From: Pseudomethylobacillus aquaticus
GTDB taxonomy: Bacteria; Pseudomonadota; Gammaproteobacteria; Burkholderiales; Methylophilaceae
NCBI RefSeq assembly: GCF_003730115.1
Contig: NZ_RJVP01000002.1
Location: 372,001-436,000, forward strand
Reading direction: 5' to 3'
DNA length: 64,000 bases
Part shown: positions 55,701-64,000 of the stretch, in pieces
Numbering within the stretch: position 1 is the stretch's first letter
Layout of the letters: each line of letters opens with the position of its first letter
The notes under the pieces: model-generated
The model's input: the letters and a program-made list of their open reading frames with translations, nothing else
Databases searched by the model: none
Told to the model about the DNA's origin: nothing
Made by a program: the position numbers and the translations under genes

Positions 55701-56735
55701 ATGCATGCTGCGACTGAAGACATCATCCCGTTCGTGACCGACGACGGCAGGACCTGCAACCTGATTCATGTCCATGGCAGGCACGCACCCAGCAGAGGCC
55801 CAGTGCTGTTGGTGCACGGGGCCGGGGTACGTGCCAACATCTTCCGCCCGCCCGTGGCCGTGAGTTTTGTCGATGCCCTGCTTGAGGCTGGCTATGATGT
55901 CTGGCTGGAGAACTGGCGGGCCAGTATCGACCTTGCCCCTAATCCCTGGACACTGGACCAGGCCGCTGTCTACGATCACCCGCGTGCGGTCTCCACCATC
56001 CTGCAACACACGGGTGCCCGCAGCATCAAAGCGGTGGTGCACTGTCAGGGCTCTACCAGTTTTGTGATGTCCGCTGTTGCCGGCCTGTTGCCGCAAGTCG
56101 ATACCATCGTTTCCAATGCCGTTTCCCTGCACCCGCGCGTGTCGTTTCCGGCACGTCTCAAATCCATGCTGGCGGTGCCGCTGGTGTCGCGCATGACCGA
56201 TTATCTGAACCCGCAGTGGGGTGAATCGGCAACCGGGCTGGTGCCCAGGCTGCTGCAGGCGCTGGTGAAGCTCACCCACCATGAATGCGATAACGCGGTA
56301 TGCCGCTTTTCCAGCTTCACCTACGGGTATGGTTTTCCGGTGCTGTGGCGACATGAGAACCTCAATGCGGCCACCCATGACTGGCTGCGTCAGGAGTTCG
56401 GCGCGGTGCCCATGACCTTCTTCCGGCAGATGGCGCGCTGCCTTGCTGCGGGCGCATTGTTGCCCAGCGGTGAGCGTCTGCCTGGCATCCCGGCCGATCT
56501 GTTGGTGGGGCCGGCCAGAACCGATGCGCGCTTTGTGTTCATCGCCGGTGAGCAGAACAACTGTTTTCACTGGCAAAGTCAGCAGCAAAGCTTCGACTGG
56601 TTCGATCGCCAGCGGCCCAATTATCACAGCCTGCATGTGCTGAGTGGCTACGGGCATCTGGATGTGTTCATGGGGCAGCATGCGGCACGTGACACCTTCC
56701 CCATCTTGCTGGATGCGCTGAACCGGCCAGACTGA
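55701..56735 (+). CDS. alpha/beta hydrolase with a cysteine lipase box
   Basis: A 344-aa alpha/beta-hydrolase. LLVHGAGV supplies the oxyanion region, and the nucleophile elbow reads VHCQG (Cys115) in place of GxSxG, as in PHA synthases (GxCxG). The catalytic histidine is in SGYGHLDVF near residue 323. WLENWRASIDLAPNPWTLDQ is also conserved-looking. I recall a similar hydrolase domain fused to large GMC/cholesterol-oxidase-like proteins. It starts a closely spaced seven-gene cluster. The reaction could be acyl transfer or thioester hydrolysis. Confidence 0.8.
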   Translation: MHAATEDIIPFVTDDGRTCNLIHVHGRHAPSRGPVLLVHGAGVRANIFRPPVAVSFVDALLEAGYDVWLENWRASIDLAPNPWTLDQAAVYDHPRAVSTILQHTGARSIKAVVHCQGSTSFVMSAVAGLLPQVDTIVSNAVSLHPRVSFPARLKSMLAVPLVSRMTDYLNPQWGESATGLVPRLLQALVKLTHHECDNAVCRFSSFTYGYGFPVLWRHENLNAATHDWLRQEFGAVPMTFFRQMARCLAAGALLPSGERLPGIPADLLVGPARTDARFVFIAGEQNNCFHWQSQQQSFDWFDRQRPNYHSLHVLSGYGHLDVFMGQHAARDTFPILLDALNRPD

Positions 56736-56778
56736 TCCATCTGTTCAATCTTATGATCGACTCAAGCAGGAGGTAAAA

Positions 56779-57663
56779 ATGGCACTCCCGGCTCGACAGA
56801 AACGCCTCGCTGGCCGTCACGCATTGGTGGACGGCATTCCCTTCACCTTGCCCGTCAATTCGGAGCACTCACCGGTGCTCATGGCGGCGTTCTCCATCGA
56901 CCTGGAGGCGGCGCGGCGTCTGTTGCCGGGCAACGAACTGCATCCGTTCCAACTCTGGAGACGAGGTCTGCTGGTGGTCACCGTGATCAATTATGTGACT
57001 ACCGATATCGGTCGATATGTGGAATATTCCATCGCCATCGCCTGCACCCATGGCGAGCGACCCGCGCCGCGTTTGCTACCTGGTGTGCTCATGAAAACCT
57101 ATGGTACCGGTCAGTATGTGCTGGACCTGCCGGTGTCCAGTGAAGTGTCGGTCAAGGGCGGCAAGGGCATCTGGGGCATGCCCAAGCATCAGGCCAGCCT
57201 GGATTTCGTAGAGGGCCGGGACTGGGTCAGCAGCCAATATGATCTGGATGGGCAGATGCTGATGCGGCTGGATGTGAAAAAGCCATCCTGCGCCTGGCTG
57301 CCGCTCAATATGGGCGCCACCAATTACTGTGCGTTCCGCGGCATGCTGATGAAGTCCTACATCTATTTCCGCGGCAAGCTGGGGTTTTCCATGTTGCGCA
57401 AGGACGCGGCGCGCCTGCTGATCGGGGACCATCCGCGCATGGCCTTGCTCAAGACGCTGGACATCACGCCTTGCCCGGTGTTCGCGGCATATTTTCCTAC
57501 CACGGCGGGTGTGCTGGATGACCATTTCGAATGCTGGTTCATCAGTGAGCCTGCGCCTCCGGCCCAGCCCATGCCTGGCCTGGAGACCACCCATGCACTG
57601 GGCTGCTCCGAGCAGTGGCTGGCCCCTCCTCAACGTGCATCTGACTGGGAGAATGCATCATGA
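56779..57663 (+). CDS. acetoacetate-decarboxylase-family protein
   Basis: A 294-aa ADC-fold protein. LLPGVLMKTYGTGQYVLDLPVSSEVSVKGGKGIWGMPKHQ matches the family core; Lys136 in GMPKHQ is the candidate residue for a Schiff base. True acetoacetate decarboxylases are smaller, about 245 aa, so the substrate is open. AGGAGG lies upstream of the ATG. The stop overlaps the next start (ATGA). Confidence 0.75.
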   Translation: MALPARQKRLAGRHALVDGIPFTLPVNSEHSPVLMAAFSIDLEAARRLLPGNELHPFQLWRRGLLVVTVINYVTTDIGRYVEYSIAIACTHGERPAPRLLPGVLMKTYGTGQYVLDLPVSSEVSVKGGKGIWGMPKHQASLDFVEGRDWVSSQYDLDGQMLMRLDVKKPSCAWLPLNMGATNYCAFRGMLMKSYIYFRGKLGFSMLRKDAARLLIGDHPRMALLKTLDITPCPVFAAYFPTTAGVLDDHFECWFISEPAPPAQPMPGLETTHALGCSEQWLAPPQRASDWENAS

Positions 57664-58151
57664 AAGCCAAGCTGCTGACCATCAATCATCTGATCCTGCT
57701 GCTGTGTGCCTCGATCTACCTGGGTACCGGTGTGTCCATGGTGTTGTTCAGTTTTCCGGTTGCTTCACAGCTCACCGTGGACAATTACTGGCTGCATTAC
57801 GTGCCACAGATCCAGGCCGCGACCGAGTTCTTCACCGCGCTGGTCAAGGTGATGCTGGTGTGCGGCACCATCATGCTGATCGCAGAATGGCGTCAACCTA
57901 CACGCTGGGTGCCTATCGTGTTCCTGCTGGCCTTGATCGCGGCATCGCTGCTCACCACCGAGATGATCTTCCCGCTCAATGAGGAGATGGCGGGGCATAT
58001 CCGGGACGAAGCGCGCATGCATGCGGTGCTTGATGAATTCATGCGCCTGAGTACCCTGCGCCTGTGGTTATGGGCGCTGGAGTGGCTGGTACTGGCCTGG
58101 TATTTCGCGCGCTGGGCTTGTCGTGCCCGTTTTGCGCCGACCGTACCTTAA
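57660..58151 (+). CDS. four-helix membrane protein, DUF1772-like
   Basis: A 163-aa protein with four predicted membrane spans. The loop FPLNEEMAGH and the helix FMRLSTLRLWLWALEWLVL resemble DUF1772/anthrone-oxygenase-like proteins. It is translationally coupled to the preceding gene (ATGA). No catalytic residue can be named. Confidence 0.7.
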   Translation: MKAKLLTINHLILLLCASIYLGTGVSMVLFSFPVASQLTVDNYWLHYVPQIQAATEFFTALVKVMLVCGTIMLIAEWRQPTRWVPIVFLLALIAASLLTTEMIFPLNEEMAGHIRDEARMHAVLDEFMRLSTLRLWLWALEWLVLAWYFARWACRARFAPTVP

Positions 58152-58167
58152 CAACAAGGAGCTGAAG

Positions 58168-58563
58168 ATGAAGCTGATTGCACTGGAGCGTTGCCTGACC
58201 GCCTGGATATCCTGGCTCACTGCGCTGACGGGCGCTGCGCAGATGCTGGTGCCATCCCTGTTACTGCCCTTGCTGGGGATCACCGCGACAGCGGAAGCCG
58301 CCCATCTGTTTGTCACCGTAGGCATGTTCATGGTGTTGTTCGGCGGCGCGCTGGTGCATGCGCTGCGTGTGCCTGGCGCATTGCCGCTGGTGCTGTACTG
58401 GTCCGCCTGGCAGAAGCTCGGTGCTGCCGTACTGGTCGGGCTGGGCGTCTGGCTGGAGGTGTTTGCACCAGTCGCCTGGCTGGTGGCGGCATTCGATTTT
58501 GCTACTGCCGTGCTGTATTTGGACCTTGGGCGCAGGCTCGCGCTAGCAAGGCAGGGTACATGA
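58168..58563 (+). CDS. small four-helix membrane protein of unknown function
   Basis: A 131-aa protein with four predicted spans, starting MKLIALERCLTAWISW; AAGGAG (58156-58161) is 6 bp upstream and decides this start. I do not recognise it. Its TGA overlaps the ATG of the patatin gene, so the two are probably made together. Confidence 0.72.
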   Translation: MKLIALERCLTAWISWLTALTGAAQMLVPSLLLPLLGITATAEAAHLFVTVGMFMVLFGGALVHALRVPGALPLVLYWSAWQKLGAAVLVGLGVWLEVFAPVAWLVAAFDFATAVLYLDLGRRLALARQGT

Positions 58564-60080
58564 TCGCAGCTCACCAGCCCGCCATCGCAGGTGACGCACA
58601 GGCGGCGCGCGCACTGGTGCTGGCCGGCGGCGGCATGCGTGTCGCCTATCAGGCCGGGGCGGTGAAGGCCTTGCTGGAATCCGGTATGCGCTTTGCACAT
58701 GCCGATGCGGCTTCTGGCGGCACGATCAATCTGGCTGCGCTACTGTCGGGGGTGGACATCGATCGCCTGTGCCAGCGCTGGCGTGCGCTCAAGGTACGCA
58801 AGTTCGCCTCACTGCGCCCGGCGCGCGACTATTTCAGGGCGGCACGCATGGCCTCGCTAGGTGATGCGGATGGTTTGTTGCAGCATGTCTACCCGACTTT
58901 GGGCATAGAGATCGATAAGCTGCGTGCAGCCACTGGCATCCAGGCCAGTTTTAATGTGTGCCGTTTTGACGACAAGACTGTGGTGGCCTTGCCGCATACG
59001 CAGCTGGATATGCCCAGGCTGGTCGCGGCCGCCTCCTTGCCTATGCTGATGCCCGCTGTGCAAGCGGATGGCAGCTGTTGGACCGATGCGGTATGGATCA
59101 AGGACGCCAATCTGCTGGCCTGTGTCGAACGCGGTGCGCGCGAGCTATGGCTAGTGTGGTGCATAGGCAATACACCGGTATGGCGTGACGGCCTGTTCAA
59201 CCAGTATGTGCACATGATAGAGATGAGCGCCATCGGTGCGCTGAACGCAGAACTGGCGGCCATCGCTGCCATCAATGCCCGCATCGCCGCGGGTGAAACC
59301 GTACACGGCCATACTCAAGCGATTTCCGTGCACATCATCAAACCGGAGGTTCCCTTGCCACTCGATCCTGATTTCTATTTTGGCCGTATCAATGCGGCCA
59401 CGCTGATCGCGATGGGGTATCGCGATGCGCACCGCGCCATGCAGCAGCCCGCTTCCCCACTAGACCCCAGCGCCACCCGTATGCGCGAGCCTGGTCTGGG
59501 CGTTTCCTTCCGCGAGACCATGGCCGGTGATTTCGTGCTGGGGGTCGACAAGCCCCCCGTGGCGCAGATCACGGCCACACTGGCCATGCATGCCACCGTG
59601 CATATCGACGACATTGCGGCGTTTGTGGCCGATCCGCAGCACAAGGCCGGGCTCACCGGGCACATCGATTTCCCGCCACTTGGCATGTCCATTCCGGCAC
59701 AGAACGGCGTGTTCGGGCTGTTCAGCCCCAGTGGCGACCCTGCGCTCCGTTACATGGTGTATGAATTGGCGTTCCGGCTGGATGGCCAGGCCTATTATCT
59801 GGCAGGCAAGAAGCATGTGAAGCTGGGCGGGCCGTGGAAGCTGTGGCCGGAAACCACCACGCTGTACACCACGCTGCACGCTGGTGAGGATGCCAGTGCT
59901 GCAGTGATAGGCGCCGGGGTGCTGCGTCTGGGGGTGGTCGAACTGTTGCGACTGCTCAGCACCGTGCACGCCACCCATGCCGCCACTGGCTGGCAAGCGG
60001 CAGGTGCGATCACAACCTTTTTCCGTTTTTTCGCTGGGCAGCTGGCGCGCACCTATCTGTTGCGGCGTCCCGCTGGCTAA
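58560..60080 (+). CDS. patatin-like acyl hydrolase fused to a GMC-accessory-type domain
   Basis: A 506-aa protein. Residues 16-240 are patatin-like: oxyanion GGGMR (23-27), serine Ser52 in AASGGTIN (first Gly of GxSxG replaced by Ala) and Asp176 in WTDAVW. From about residue 314 a second domain begins with FRETM (317-321) and holds PPLGMSIPAQNGVFGLF and RYMVYELAFRLDGQAYYLAGKK. I associate this second domain with the C-terminal part of long cholesterol-oxidase-like GMC proteins. The longer reading from 58191 is rejected. The GMC enzyme is the next gene. Confidence 0.75.
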   Translation: MIAAHQPAIAGDAQAARALVLAGGGMRVAYQAGAVKALLESGMRFAHADAASGGTINLAALLSGVDIDRLCQRWRALKVRKFASLRPARDYFRAARMASLGDADGLLQHVYPTLGIEIDKLRAATGIQASFNVCRFDDKTVVALPHTQLDMPRLVAAASLPMLMPAVQADGSCWTDAVWIKDANLLACVERGARELWLVWCIGNTPVWRDGLFNQYVHMIEMSAIGALNAELAAIAAINARIAAGETVHGHTQAISVHIIKPEVPLPLDPDFYFGRINAATLIAMGYRDAHRAMQQPASPLDPSATRMREPGLGVSFRETMAGDFVLGVDKPPVAQITATLAMHATVHIDDIAAFVADPQHKAGLTGHIDFPPLGMSIPAQNGVFGLFSPSGDPALRYMVYELAFRLDGQAYYLAGKKHVKLGGPWKLWPETTTLYTTLHAGEDASAAVIGAGVLRLGVVELLRLLSTVHATHAATGWQAAGAITTFFRFFAGQLARTYLLRRPAG

Positions 60081-60155
60081 GGGATGAGGCCTTTGCACGG
60101 GCCTGGTACAAGCTGGGCATGGATGCGATGAACCATAAACATGGATGGAGCTGCG

Positions 60156-61751
60156 ATGGCACAGTTCGAGTTTGATGCAGTGGTGATCGGGAGCGGGTTT
60201 GGCGGCGCAGTGTCCGCTTGCCGCTTGTCCGAGCAGGGCCAGAAGGTGCTGGTGCTGGAACGCGGGCGGCGCTGGACGCCGCAGACCTATCCGCGTGATG
60301 CCAACGATGCCTGGCTGTGGAACCAGGACAAGCCACATCAATGCAATGGCTGGGCGGATCTGCGTACCTTCAGCGACATGTGGGTGGCGGCAGGTGCCGG
60401 TGTGGGTGGCGGCTCGCTGATCTATGCCAATGTGTCGGTCGAGGCCAAGCCGGAAGCGTTCGCGCGCGGCTGGCCGGCCGCCATCAGTTATGAGGCACTC
60501 AAGCCTTATTATGACCGTGTCGGTCAGATGTTGTCGGTGAGCGAGCTGCCAGCTACGCAGTTCAATGCACGTACCCGCCTCATGAAAGAGGGCGCCGAGA
60601 AGTGCGGCTGGGGTGACCGTTTCCGTACCGTACCGCTGGCGGTCAGTTTCGACCCGGACTGGAACGAGAACCTGCCCGATGCCCGGCATGATCATCACTC
60701 CAAGCGCTTCACCAACCCGCATGGCCGCGAGCAGGGCACCTGTGTGCAGTGCGGCAATTGCGATATCGGCTGCCAGGTGTCGGCCAAGAATACGCTGGAT
60801 CTGAATTATCTGGCGGTCGCGGAAGATCACGGCGCCGAGATCCGTCCCCTGCATCTGGTGGAATATCTGCAGCCCTTGCCCGATGGCGGCTGGCGTATCC
60901 ACTATGACGTTCTAGCGAACGGAAAACGCAAGCGCGGCACGGTGAGCGCACAGCGCGTGATCCTGGCGGCGGGTTCCATCGGCAGTACCGAGCTGCTGCT
61001 GCGTAGTCGTGACCAGTACCGCACGCTACCCGGCCTGTCTGCCTGTCTGGGCAAAGGCTGGGCCTTCAACGGGGATTTCGTTACGCCTGCCTTCTACACC
61101 AAGCGCACCATCGCGCCCTCGCACGGCGTCACCATCTCCAGTGCCATCGATCTGCTGGACCGCTCCTTCCAGGGGGAGGCGCTATTCATCGAGGACGGGG
61201 GCGTGCCCAACCTGGCCACCGACTTTGTGCGCCGTCGGCTCAAGCATTTGCCACATGGCAAATTGCGTCGCCTGTGGCAACAGATCGGCCAGGTCAGTGA
61301 GACAGCCGACCCATTGGCCGGCATGATGCCCTGGTTCGGTCAGGCCATCGATGCCGCGGATGGCCGCCTCTATCTGGGGCGGCGCTGGTATGCGCCCTGG
61401 CAGCGTCAGCTCAAGATCGACTGGCGCTTCCAGCGTTCCGAATCGGCGGTGGAAGCCATGATCGCCGTGCACAAGCAGCTCAGCGCCGCGACGGGTGGCG
61501 AGGCGGTGGTGCCAGCGACCTGGACCAAGTTGCGTAACCTGATCACGCCGCATCCACTGGGCGGCTGCAATATGGGCCTGACCGCTGCCAACGGCGTCAC
61601 CAATGCCAATGGCGAGGTGTTCGGCTACCAGAACCTGTATGTCATGGATGGTGCGGTGATCCCGCGTGCCATCGGTCTCAATCCATCACGTACCATCGCG
61701 GCGCTGGCCGAGCGCAATTGCGAGATCCTCTGCCAGCAGCTGCGTACCTGA
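60156..61751 (+). CDS. GMC-family FAD oxidoreductase, cholesterol-oxidase-like
   Basis: A 531-aa flavoenzyme. The FAD site is VVIGSGFGG (10-17), with AAGAGVGGGSLIYANV further on. The C-terminus has HPLGGCNMG and GLNPSRTIAALAER, as in cholesterol-oxidase-like GMC enzymes. Cys196, Cys199, Cys202 and Cys206 form CxxCxxCxxxC, followed by AKNTLDLNYL, suggestive of an iron-sulfur site. GGAG lies 5 bp before ATG 60156. It probably oxidises a lipophilic alcohol. Confidence 0.85.
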   Translation: MAQFEFDAVVIGSGFGGAVSACRLSEQGQKVLVLERGRRWTPQTYPRDANDAWLWNQDKPHQCNGWADLRTFSDMWVAAGAGVGGGSLIYANVSVEAKPEAFARGWPAAISYEALKPYYDRVGQMLSVSELPATQFNARTRLMKEGAEKCGWGDRFRTVPLAVSFDPDWNENLPDARHDHHSKRFTNPHGREQGTCVQCGNCDIGCQVSAKNTLDLNYLAVAEDHGAEIRPLHLVEYLQPLPDGGWRIHYDVLANGKRKRGTVSAQRVILAAGSIGSTELLLRSRDQYRTLPGLSACLGKGWAFNGDFVTPAFYTKRTIAPSHGVTISSAIDLLDRSFQGEALFIEDGGVPNLATDFVRRRLKHLPHGKLRRLWQQIGQVSETADPLAGMMPWFGQAIDAADGRLYLGRRWYAPWQRQLKIDWRFQRSESAVEAMIAVHKQLSAATGGEAVVPATWTKLRNLITPHPLGGCNMGLTAANGVTNANGEVFGYQNLYVMDGAVIPRAIGLNPSRTIAALAERNCEILCQQLRT

Positions 61752-61834
61752 GCCTGCACAGGGCTGGCTGTAGGCCATGCGTCAGTGCAACTCGGGTTCT
61801 TTCCTGAGCGCTTATGCGCGACAATAAGCAGATC

Positions 61835-64000
61835 ATGGAATCCCACTACCTGACTCCGTTCTTCTCGCCGCGCGCGGTAGCGGTGTTTGGCGCCAGCGAT
61901 ACAGCGGATGCCATCGGGCAGATCGTGTTCCATAACCTGCTCGCAGCCGGTTTTACTGGCCCTTTGTATGCCATCAATCCACGGCGTGACACGGTACAGG
62001 GCCAGTCAGCTTATGCCAGCATCGCGCAGGTGCCGTCAGCGGTGGATCTGGCCGTCATCGCCACTCCGGCGGCTACGGTACCCGGCATCATCGAAGCCTG
62101 CGGCCAGCAGGGGGTCAAGGCGGCTGTCATCATCACGGCGGGCTTCGCAGAAGCTGGCGAGGCCGGCAGGCAGCTGGAGCAACAGGCGCTGCAGGCGGCG
62201 CGGCGCCACGGCATACGCCTGATCGGCCCCAACTGCCTGGGTATCATGCGTCCCGCCATCGGTCTCAACGCCACCTTCAACAAAGGCAGTGCCAATTCCG
62301 GCCACCTCGCTATCGTGTCGCAATCCGGCGCGCTGTGTACGGCCATCCTGGACTGGGCCAGGAACAACGACGTGGGGTTTTCCAGTGTGGTGTCACTGGG
62401 TGCGAGTGCCGACGTGGATTTCGGCGATATCCTCGATTATCTGCTGCACGATGTGCAGACTCACAATGTGCTGCTCTACATCGAGGGCATCCACGATGCG
62501 CGGCGCTTCATGAGTGCCTTGCGCGCCATCGCCCGTGTCAAGCCGGTGATCCTGGTCAAGGTGGGGCGTCATGCCGCCGGTTCCAAAGCGGTCATGTCGC
62601 ATACCGCCTCGCTGGCGGGGTCCGACGCTGTGTTCGATGCGGCGGTACGTCGCTTGGGGGTGATACGCGTGCAGACCATCGCTCAGCTGTTCTCGGCCGC
62701 GCGTGCCATGTCCTGCGGCTTCCAGCCTACCGGCAACCGGCTGGCCATCGTCACCAACGGTGGAGGCCCAGGCGTGATGGCGGCCGACCGTGCGGCTGAC
62801 CTGGGGATCGAAATGGCCACCTTGTCACCAGCCACGCTGGCCAGACTGGATGCCGTGCTGCCGCCCAACTGGTCGCACGGCAACCCGGTGGACCTGATCG
62901 GTGACGCACAGGCCGACCGTTATCGCCATGCCGTCCAGGCCTGCCTGGACGACCCGCAAGTGGATGGCGTGCTGGCTATCCTGACCCCTCAGGCGATGAC
63001 AGACCCGCTGGCCGCCGCCGGTGCGGTGATTGCAGCGGGCGCCGGCCAGACCAAGCCGCTGATCACCTGCTGGATGGGCGAGGTGCAGGTGGAATCGTCA
63101 CGCAAGGCATTCATCCAGGCGCACAGGCCGCATTTCCGCACCCCCGAACCTGCGGTGGAAGTGTTCTCCTACCTTAGCGCCTATTACCAGAACCAGAAGC
63201 TGCTCATGCAGCTGCCTGGCCCGCTCTCTCACCATGAAGAGCCGGACATCAAGCGTGCGCGTGGCGTGATAGAACAGGCGCTGGACGAAGGTCGCACGCT
63301 GCTCAACGAGCTGGAATCCAAATCGGTGCTGGCGGCGTTCCGTATCCCGGTCACCGTCGCCAGGCTGGCGCATTCGGTCAGTGAAGCGCTGGAGATCGCC
63401 AGAGACATCGGCTATCCACTGGTGATGAAGCTGTGCTCGCCGGACATCCCCCACAAGAGCGATGTGGGCGGCGTGGTGCTCAATATCTACAGTGCGGCGG
63501 ATGTGCGCTCTGCCTTCCTGACCATCACCGAGAACGTGCGTGTCAAGCGCCCGCAGGCCAGGCTGACCGGCATCGCCATCGAGCCCATGATCCGTCGCCC
63601 GCACGGGCGCGAACTCATCGTCGGGGTCAGCCGTGACGTGGTGTTCGGCCCTGTCATCAGCTTCGGCGCGGGCGGCATCTTTGTCGAAGCGCTGGCCGAC
63701 TGTGCCGTGGCCTTGCCACCGCTCAACAGTTTCCTGGCGCGCGAGTTGATCCAGCGCACCCGCGTCAGCAAGGTGCTGGCGGCGTTCCGTCATCTGCCTG
63801 CGGCCAATATGGAGGCGCTGGAGATGGTGCTGCTGCGCGTCTCGGAAATGGCATGCGAGCTGCCCGGGCTGGTGGAGATGGACATCAACCCGTTGATCCT
63901 GGACGAGAACGGCGTGTGTGCTGTGGACGCGCGCATGGTCATCGAGGCGCAGGTGCCGGAGCGGCCGCGTTACGCGCACATGGCCATCTACCCCTATCCC
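61835..64000 (+). CDS. NDP-forming acyl-CoA synthetase, probably with a GNAT domain; cut by window end
   Basis: 722 codons are visible without a stop. The domains are CoA-binding (PRAVAVFGAS), ligase-CoA (VSQSGALCTAIL; His256 in MSHTASLAGS, position of the phospho-histidine) and an ATP-grasp region (VMKLCSPDIPHKSDVGGV to VEMDINPLIL). The last residues, RYAHMAIYPYP, are what precedes the acetyltransferase domain in Pat/YfiQ-type fusions. ATG 61835 suits the family; ATG 61814 adds seven residues. It is 83 bp after the GMC gene, so possibly in the same operon. Confidence 0.88.
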   Translation, partial: MESHYLTPFFSPRAVAVFGASDTADAIGQIVFHNLLAAGFTGPLYAINPRRDTVQGQSAYASIAQVPSAVDLAVIATPAATVPGIIEACGQQGVKAAVIITAGFAEAGEAGRQLEQQALQAARRHGIRLIGPNCLGIMRPAIGLNATFNKGSANSGHLAIVSQSGALCTAILDWARNNDVGFSSVVSLGASADVDFGDILDYLLHDVQTHNVLLYIEGIHDARRFMSALRAIARVKPVILVKVGRHAAGSKAVMSHTASLAGSDAVFDAAVRRLGVIRVQTIAQLFSAARAMSCGFQPTGNRLAIVTNGGGPGVMAADRAADLGIEMATLSPATLARLDAVLPPNWSHGNPVDLIGDAQADRYRHAVQACLDDPQVDGVLAILTPQAMTDPLAAAGAVIAAGAGQTKPLITCWMGEVQVESSRKAFIQAHRPHFRTPEPAVEVFSYLSAYYQNQKLLMQLPGPLSHHEEPDIKRARGVIEQALDEGRTLLNELESKSVLAAFRIPVTVARLAHSVSEALEIARDIGYPLVMKLCSPDIPHKSDVGGVVLNIYSAADVRSAFLTITENVRVKRPQARLTGIAIEPMIRRPHGRELIVGVSRDVVFGPVISFGAGGIFVEALADCAVALPPLNSFLARELIQRTRVSKVLAAFRHLPAANMEALEMVLLRVSEMACELPGLVEMDINPLILDENGVCAVDARMVIEAQVPERPRYAHMAIYPYP

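Noticed and set aside
58191-58559. 123-residue N-terminal extension of the patatin ORF
   Set aside because: It lies in another frame of the preceding membrane-protein gene; the ATG at 58560 overlaps that gene's stop and gives a normal patatin N-terminus.
59460-60902. 480-aa minus-strand ORF over the patatin and GMC genes
   Set aside because: Antisense to two genes with clear motifs; no domain recognised.
1-64000. tRNA, rRNA, CRISPR arrays, complete insertion sequences, prophage
   Set aside because: Looked for by eye on both strands; no cloverleaf, regular spacer array, transposase or integrase was seen. A tool-based scan would be needed to exclude small RNAs.

Overview
The window is a bacterial chromosome segment, most likely from a betaproteobacterium. 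The evidence is the betaproteobacterial-style str-S10-spc-alpha ribosomal block, the rpsT/murJ/ribF/ileS/lspA and coaBC-dut/radC/rpmB/rpmG neighbourhoods, and a NasA/NirBD nitrate-assimilation locus. A methylotroph-like Nitrosomonadales member (for example Methylophilaceae) is plausible, but this is an impression rather than a placement. I saw no tRNA, rRNA, CRISPR array, intact insertion sequence or prophage.

1-21430 is the transcription/translation block, all on the plus strand: the end of rpoC, rpsL-rpsG-fusA-tuf, rpsJ, rplC-rplD-rplW-rplB-rpsS-rplV-rpsC-rplP-rpmC-rpsQ, rplN-rplX-rplE-rpsN-rpsH-rplF-rplR-rpsE-rpmD-rplO-secY-infA-rpmJ, then rpsM-rpsK-rpsD-rpoA-rplQ. Promoter-like sequences lie before rpsL, rplC, rplN and rpsM. 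Terminator hairpins follow rpoC, tuf and rplQ. infA and rpsD use TTG starts.

21480-31170 is housekeeping and small accessory genes: a glutaredoxin-like protein, MgtE, a MscS-type channel, a membrane desaturase, rpmB-rpmG, coaBC-dut, radC, a Phd/YefM-RelE/StbE toxin-antitoxin pair, a RIO-type kinase and a small exported protein. Several short tandem repeats sit in the gaps.

31171-46240 is a nitrate-assimilation locus read on the minus strand: nasT, then nrtA-nrtB-nrtD (ABC uptake), an outer-membrane channel, a SUMT for siroheme, nirB, a NarK-type transporter, a PP2C-phosphatase/Ser-Thr-kinase fusion, nirD and nasA. Nitrate enters through the porin and two inner-membrane systems, NasA reduces it to nitrite, and NirBD with siroheme reduces nitrite to ammonium. 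A near-consensus sigma-54 promoter with an upstream NtrC-type site precedes nasT. The nasT-nrtA gap carries two hairpins with hexaloops of the A1/G4 type, followed by a long intrinsic terminator, which is what an ANTAR antiterminator target should look like. Together these predict ammonium-level control at initiation and nitrate-level control at elongation. nasS is not in the window.

46430-54025 holds an exported protein of unknown function, rpsT, murJ, ribF, ileS and lspA. ileS contains an AT-rich stretch of about 330 bp at the start of its editing domain that looks like a mosaic segment.

54100-64000 holds a YedY/YuiH-type molybdoenzyme, msrB and then a tightly packed plus-strand cluster: a hydrolase with a cysteine lipase box, an acetoacetate-decarboxylase-like protein, two small membrane proteins, a patatin fused to a GMC-accessory-type domain, a GMC oxidoreductase with a CxxCxxCxxxC motif, and an NDP-forming acyl-CoA synthetase cut by the window end. 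This cluster is the best candidate here for an undescribed pathway, probably lipid or sterol-like alcohol oxidation.
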